Origin: Bacteroidia bacterium | Lineage (GTDB): Bacteria; Bacteroidota; Bacteroidia; AKYH767-A; OLB10 | NCBI GenBank assembly: GCA_037045145.1 | Contig: JBAOIA010000009.1 | Coordinates: forward strand, 1-9,112 | DNA length: 9,112 nucleotides | Reading direction: 5' to 3' | In this document: positions 6,566-9,112 of the stretch, in pieces | How positions within the stretch are numbered: the first letter of the stretch is position 1 | How the letters are laid out: the number at the start of each line of letters is the position of its first letter | Notes under the pieces: model-generated | The model's input: only the letters and a program-made list of their open reading frames with translations | What the model was told of the DNA's origin: nothing | Databases searched by the model: none | Made by a program: the position numbers and the translations under genes

Positions 6566-6689
6566 GGTTTGGGTATTGGCGAAGGCAGGGCTTTGAAAAA
6601 CGTCAGCTCAAATATTGCACAAAAGCTGATAGAAGTACAAATGTTGATATACTTCCGTCAGCCCTGCTTTTGCCAATACCTTGTTCAAG
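6566..6689 (-). other. attC-like palindrome between the two insertion sequences, separated from its core by IS1182
   Basis: Two 21-base arms, 6572-6592 and 6660-6680, are reverse complements at 19 of 21 positions. They read GGTATTGGC at the base and CAGGGCT toward a loop of 67 bases. On the minus strand the site begins CTTGAAC (6689-6683), goes through the stem and leaves as CCAATACCCAAACC, where IS1182 intervenes before GTTGGTGGC. Rejoined, its exit half has the same spacing as the site at 2749-2887: CGCCAA, ten bases, then GTT. This accounts for most of the 296-nt stretch between the two transposon genes. The remainder is the IS1182 tail (6476-6565) and the IS91-like left end. No small gene is supported there. 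Confidence 0.5.
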
Positions 6690-6703
6690 CGACACCTTCG
6701 GTG
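6683..6703 (+). repeat. Left end of the IS91-like element
   Basis: GTTCAAGCGACACC followed by TTCGGTG, making a short hairpin (CACC, 3-nt loop, GGTG). The sequence matches the right end read inversely apart from one inserted A in the first part. It directly abuts the foot of the neighbouring palindrome. Confidence 0.6.
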
Positions 6704-6750
6704 AGTTTTGTATTTTGCTATTGACATCATAAGCAAAGATACGGACATTA

Positions 6751-6779
6751 CCTTTCATCAAAAAATATATTATGAAAGG
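6751..6779 (+). promoter_or_regulatory. Inverted repeat covering the start codon of the recombinase gene
   Basis: CCTTTCAT (6751-6758) and ATGAAAGG (6772-6779) form a perfect 8-bp stem around a 13-nt A/T-rich loop. The start codon itself is in the second arm, so the hairpin could mask it in mRNA and keep the recombinase low. It could equally be a binding site for a regulator. No strong ribosome-binding sequence is seen. Confidence 0.35.
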
Positions 6780-7674
6780 AAACACCATTTCTTTAAAACC
6801 ACTCAATGAAAGTGGCAAAAGATGGTTGCAAAAGACTCTGCAACTTTTACAAATACAAGAGTACGGCAAGGGCTCTGTGCGCAACTACCTGCAAGAGCTC
6901 ACCTTGCTCTTTAAGCATTACAACAATTTGCAAGTGGAAGAATTACGGCAAGAACACATTGAGCGTTATGTGCTATTTATTAAAGAGAACCATAGGGTAG
7001 GCCGAGCCAAATGCAGGAGTGTGGCACAAGCCTGTAGTTACTTTTTTAAGAAAGTTATGCCATCGGATTATATCGTTCCCAGCAAGCTTTACCCTAAAAA
7101 ACAATTTGTGCTTCCTGATATTATGACAGAGCAGCAAGTAGCCCAACTGTTTAATGCATCGCTTTCTTTAAAAGAATACTGTGTTGTGGGGTTGCTTTAT
7201 GGCTGCGGTATGCGCATTAGCGAAGTGTGTGATTTAAAGATTAGCCATATAGACAGCACCAACCAGCGTATTAAAGTAGTACAGGGTAAAGGCGGAAAAG
7301 ATCGTTTCACCTTACTGCCACAAAGTTTATTGATTCAGCTTAGGCAGTACTATTTACAGGCCGGACGCCCCAAAGAATACCTGTTTACCAGCCAACAGAC
7401 CAAGTGTGCTGTTCATGTACGCAGCATGCAGTTGGTGGTAAATAGTGCCATGCAAAAAGCAGGATTCGAATGCGGACGGTTTACGGCACATACCCTGCGA
7501 CACTCCTTTGCTACGCACCTGCTCAATCAGGGCAATAATATTCATGTGATAAAAACACTGCTTGGCCATAGCAAGTTAGAAACCACCATGATTTATCTGC
7601 ACCTGCAACACCACACCCAGCTTGGCATTGTATCTCCCTTAGAAAGATTGGGCAGTGGAACAAGCGGAAATTAA
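6772..7674 (+). CDS. Tyrosine recombinase/integrase of the IS91-like element
   Basis: A 300-residue XerC/D-like tyrosine recombinase that should cut and rejoin DNA at specific sites through a 3'-phosphotyrosine link. An N-terminal SAM-like core-binding domain spans about 15-100; the catalytic domain about 115-290. The complete catalytic set is visible: R148 (GMRISE), K173 (GKGGKDR), H240 and R243 (HTLRHSFATHLL), H266 (LLGHS) and nucleophile Y275 (TTMIYLHL). The end of the catalytic domain, TTMIY...SPLERL, resembles integron integrases. However, the extra segment that marks IntI between the K and HxxR motifs appears to be missing. Recombinase genes directly upstream of IS91-type transposases are a known arrangement. 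It overlaps the transposase by 20 nt, so expression is coupled. The attC-like sites nearby make it a candidate cassette recombinase, which is speculative. Confidence 0.88.
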   Translation: MKGNTISLKPLNESGKRWLQKTLQLLQIQEYGKGSVRNYLQELTLLFKHYNNLQVEELRQEHIERYVLFIKENHRVGRAKCRSVAQACSYFFKKVMPSDYIVPSKLYPKKQFVLPDIMTEQQVAQLFNASLSLKEYCVVGLLYGCGMRISEVCDLKISHIDSTNQRIKVVQGKGGKDRFTLLPQSLLIQLRQYYLQAGRPKEYLFTSQQTKCAVHVRSMQLVVNSAMQKAGFECGRFTAHTLRHSFATHLLNQGNNIHVIKTLLGHSKLETTMIYLHLQHHTQLGIVSPLERLGSGTSGN

Positions 7675-8878
7675 GCAAAGGCTTCAAACCAGAATCTTTG
7701 CCCACCACAGTGGACAGCAGTTTAATCCGTACAGTCAAAGTGTGTTGAAAAAGTTGTCCGATTGCCATACGTTAAGGTTAGGCATGCATGTTTATCGCTG
7801 CAATACTTGTTCTCACCAACATCACCAATATCATAGTTGCGGCAACCGGCATTGCCCCAATTGTGGTGGCTTAAAGCGCGAACAGTGGCTGCACGACAGA
7901 ATGAGTGAGTTGTTGCCCACCACCTATTTCCATATCGTGTTTACCCTGCCGCAGCAATTAAGAAGTCTGGCCATGGGCAACCGCAAAGCAGTTCTTAATT
8001 TGTTGTTTGAAGCAAGCAATTATACGCTTAGAAAATTGGGTAGTGATGAAAAATATCTTGGAGGAACACCGGGCATCATCAGCATTTTGCACACCAACGG
8101 ACAAGACTTAACTTTTCATCCGCACATACATTGCATCGTGAGTGGTGGTGGCATAGATAAAGAGGGCCGATGGCAAAAAGAGAAACGCAGGACCGGTAAC
8201 TTTCTTTTTCCCAGAAGAGCGATGGAAAAGATTTTCAAGGGCTATTTCTTAGAAAAACTGTTAGCATTAAAATTCAATCATCAACTGAATATTGAAGATG
8301 AAAAAATGTTTGAGAAAACAATGGGAGAATTGCAGTTCATCAAGTGGAATGTATATGCCAAACGTCCTTTTGGCGGGACACAACAGGTGTTGGAATACTT
8401 AGGCAGATATACGCATAAGGTTGCTATTACTACGCATCGGATAATGGCAATAACCGACACAACCATCACATTCAAATACAAAGACTACCAAGATGACAAC
8501 AAACAAAAGTTGATGACCTTGAGCCATGAAGAATTTTTGCGCAGGTTTGAGCAACACATACTGCCCAAAGGTTTTGTGAAGATACGGCACAGTGGGTTTT
8601 TATCCCATCAGAACAAAACAGAGCGTTTAAAATCTATTTGCAGGCAATTAAAAATAGCAGAGCCACCACTAAAAGTAAAACTACCCGTAACCACTTTAGC
8701 AGCGATGAAGTACGGTGTGGATATTACGCAGTGTAGTGTTTGTAAAACTGGAACCTTAGAATTACAGGCAATCTATATCAACATAGCACGGCAGGGTGTA
8801 CAGTTAGTAAATGTAGCGCTGTTGCACAACAAAGGCTCTCCACAAAAGATACAAAAACCTGTTAAACAAATGCGATGA
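7655..8878 (+). CDS. IS91-family Y2 HUH transposase
   Basis: A 407-residue rolling-circle transposase expected to nick one strand at its origin end and move the element by single-strand replication. The N-terminal zinc-binding region (46-71) shows C49, C52, C62, C67 and C70 in YRCNTC...SCGNRHCPNCGG. The HUH metal motif is H157-I-H159 in FHPHIHC. The two catalytic tyrosines are Y248 and Y252 in YLGRYTHK, the YxxxY spacing of true IS91 enzymes, in contrast to the single-tyrosine ISCR type. A further CSVC pair lies near residue 370. The start is a GTG within the end of the recombinase gene (20-nt overlap); a later start would cut into the N-terminal region but not the zinc motif. Length is normal and the frame is open, so it looks functional. 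Confidence 0.93.
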   Translation: MEQAEIKQRLQTRIFAHHSGQQFNPYSQSVLKKLSDCHTLRLGMHVYRCNTCSHQHHQYHSCGNRHCPNCGGLKREQWLHDRMSELLPTTYFHIVFTLPQQLRSLAMGNRKAVLNLLFEASNYTLRKLGSDEKYLGGTPGIISILHTNGQDLTFHPHIHCIVSGGGIDKEGRWQKEKRRTGNFLFPRRAMEKIFKGYFLEKLLALKFNHQLNIEDEKMFEKTMGELQFIKWNVYAKRPFGGTQQVLEYLGRYTHKVAITTHRIMAITDTTITFKYKDYQDDNKQKLMTLSHEEFLRRFEQHILPKGFVKIRHSGFLSHQNKTERLKSICRQLKIAEPPLKVKLPVTTLAAMKYGVDITQCSVCKTGTLELQAIYINIARQGVQLVNVALLHNKGSPQKIQKPVKQMR

Positions 8879-9048
8879 CAACAACAAACATAATGACAGC
8901 ATCTAAAATCCTAAGTATCTTGGGTAGGGGAAGTTGTGTGTTTAAGCAAACCCAATCATCCGCAAACATGCGAAATACTACAACCGGTAACTATAAAAAG
9001 CACTAAATCACAAAGAACCAAAGCTACAAAACCTCCTACACAAAAAAT

Positions 9049-9068
9049 ACCGGTGTCGCTGAACACCG
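9049..9068 (-). repeat. Right end of the IS91-like element, putative origin side
   Basis: ACCGGTGTCGCTGAAC (9049-9064) is the inverse of the left end. CGGTG (9051-9055) can pair with CACCG (9064-9068) across TCGCTGAA, a hairpin of the kind found at HUH nicking sites. The same motif recurs at 174-193 in the left repeat copy. Confidence 0.55.
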
Positions 9069-9074
9069 AATAGC

Positions 9075-9112
9075 AAAAAGCCCTGAAGTGTTTTCTACTC
9101 TCAGGGCTTTTT
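9075..9112 (+). terminator. Rho-independent terminator downstream of the IS91-family transposase (right copy, cut by window end)
   Basis: Same 12-bp perfect stem as at 200-237, about 200 nt after the transposase stop and just outside the presumed right end of the element. The window ends within its T tract. Confidence 0.7.

Larger units (their letters stand above)
6683..9064 (+). mobile_element. IS91-family element with accessory tyrosine recombinase (about 2.4 kb)
   Basis: It holds a recombinase gene overlapped by a Y2 HUH transposase gene. The ends are short inverted repeats: left GTTCAAGCGACACC (6683-6696); right, read on the minus strand, GTTCAGCGACACCGGT (9064-9049). Each end touches GTTC/GAAC, the tetranucleotide that IS91 is known to insert next to without target duplication. 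Hairpins stand at both ends: CACC-TTC-GGTG (6693-6703) and CGGTG...CACCG (9051-9068). By analogy with IS91 the end downstream of the transposase would be the replication origin and the left end the terminator. Exact edges are uncertain by up to four bases, because the GTTC/GAAC may belong to the target. Confidence 0.75.
8876..9112. repeat. Right copy of the 237-bp direct repeat
   Basis: Identical to positions 1-237. It begins at the TGA stop of the IS91-family transposase and runs about 189 nt to the end motif of that element (9052-9064). It then continues through CCGAATAG and the first arm and loop of a hairpin, and stops in the second arm. Identity also includes about 48 bases beyond the presumed element end. 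Two independent insertions would have to share that flank as well, so identical flanks favour a circle or a duplication of the whole unit. Confidence 0.97.

Noticed and set aside
6772..7674. Calling the tyrosine recombinase an integron integrase (IntI)
   Set aside because: The end of the catalytic domain is similar, but the additional segment typical of IntI appears absent and the gene overlaps an IS91 transposase, so it was kept as an IS91-linked recombinase.
1..9112. A plasmid with its own replication system
   Set aside because: The identical ends suggest a possible circle, but no replication initiator, partition gene or iterons are visible; the only HUH protein is a clear IS91 transposase.

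Overview
The window looks like accessory DNA from a Bacteroidetes-type bacterium. This is an inference from AT-rich genes, A-rich leaders with weak Shine-Dalgarno signals, a TAnnTTTG-like promoter box, and the combination of an IS1182-family element with an IS91-family element that carries its own tyrosine recombinase. No housekeeping gene, plasmid replication gene or RNA gene is visible.

Layout. Positions 1-237 and 8876-9112 are the same sequence, and position 1 corresponds to the stop codon of an IS91-type transposase. The window is therefore either one turn of an 8,875-bp repeat unit or circle, or a segment between two copies of the same IS91-like right end. Positions 269-4817 carry three minus-strand genes forming a probable anti-phage module: an FRG-domain protein, a DUF262 protein (start 1 nt after the FRG stop), then a large N6-adenine methyltransferase whose N-terminus may hold a PD-(D/E)XK nuclease (type IIG-like). 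Positions 4818-6565 are an IS1182-family element. Positions 6683-9064 are an IS91-family element encoding a tyrosine recombinase overlapped by a Y2 HUH transposase.

The main observation concerns organisation. Read on the minus strand, the FRG-DUF262 pair and the methyltransferase are separate cassette-like units. Each begins with GTT plus six bases and ends with the exact reverse complement of its own start (GTTGGTGGC...GCCACCAAC and GTTAGCACC...GGTGCTAAC). Between units lie long imperfect palindromes of 95-140 bp. This is the geometry of integron cassettes with attC sites, although the core sequence departs from the classical GTTRRRY and no clear IntI is present. The IS91-like element has comparable ends (GTTCAGCGACACC...GGTGTCGCTTGAAC). 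The IS1182 element sits exactly between one palindrome and the core of the FRG cassette.

Working model (inference): defence genes travel as cassettes in a Bacteroidetes array, possibly moved by the IS91-associated tyrosine recombinase or by a distant integrase. The IS91-like element adds a second, rolling-circle way to mobilise the block.
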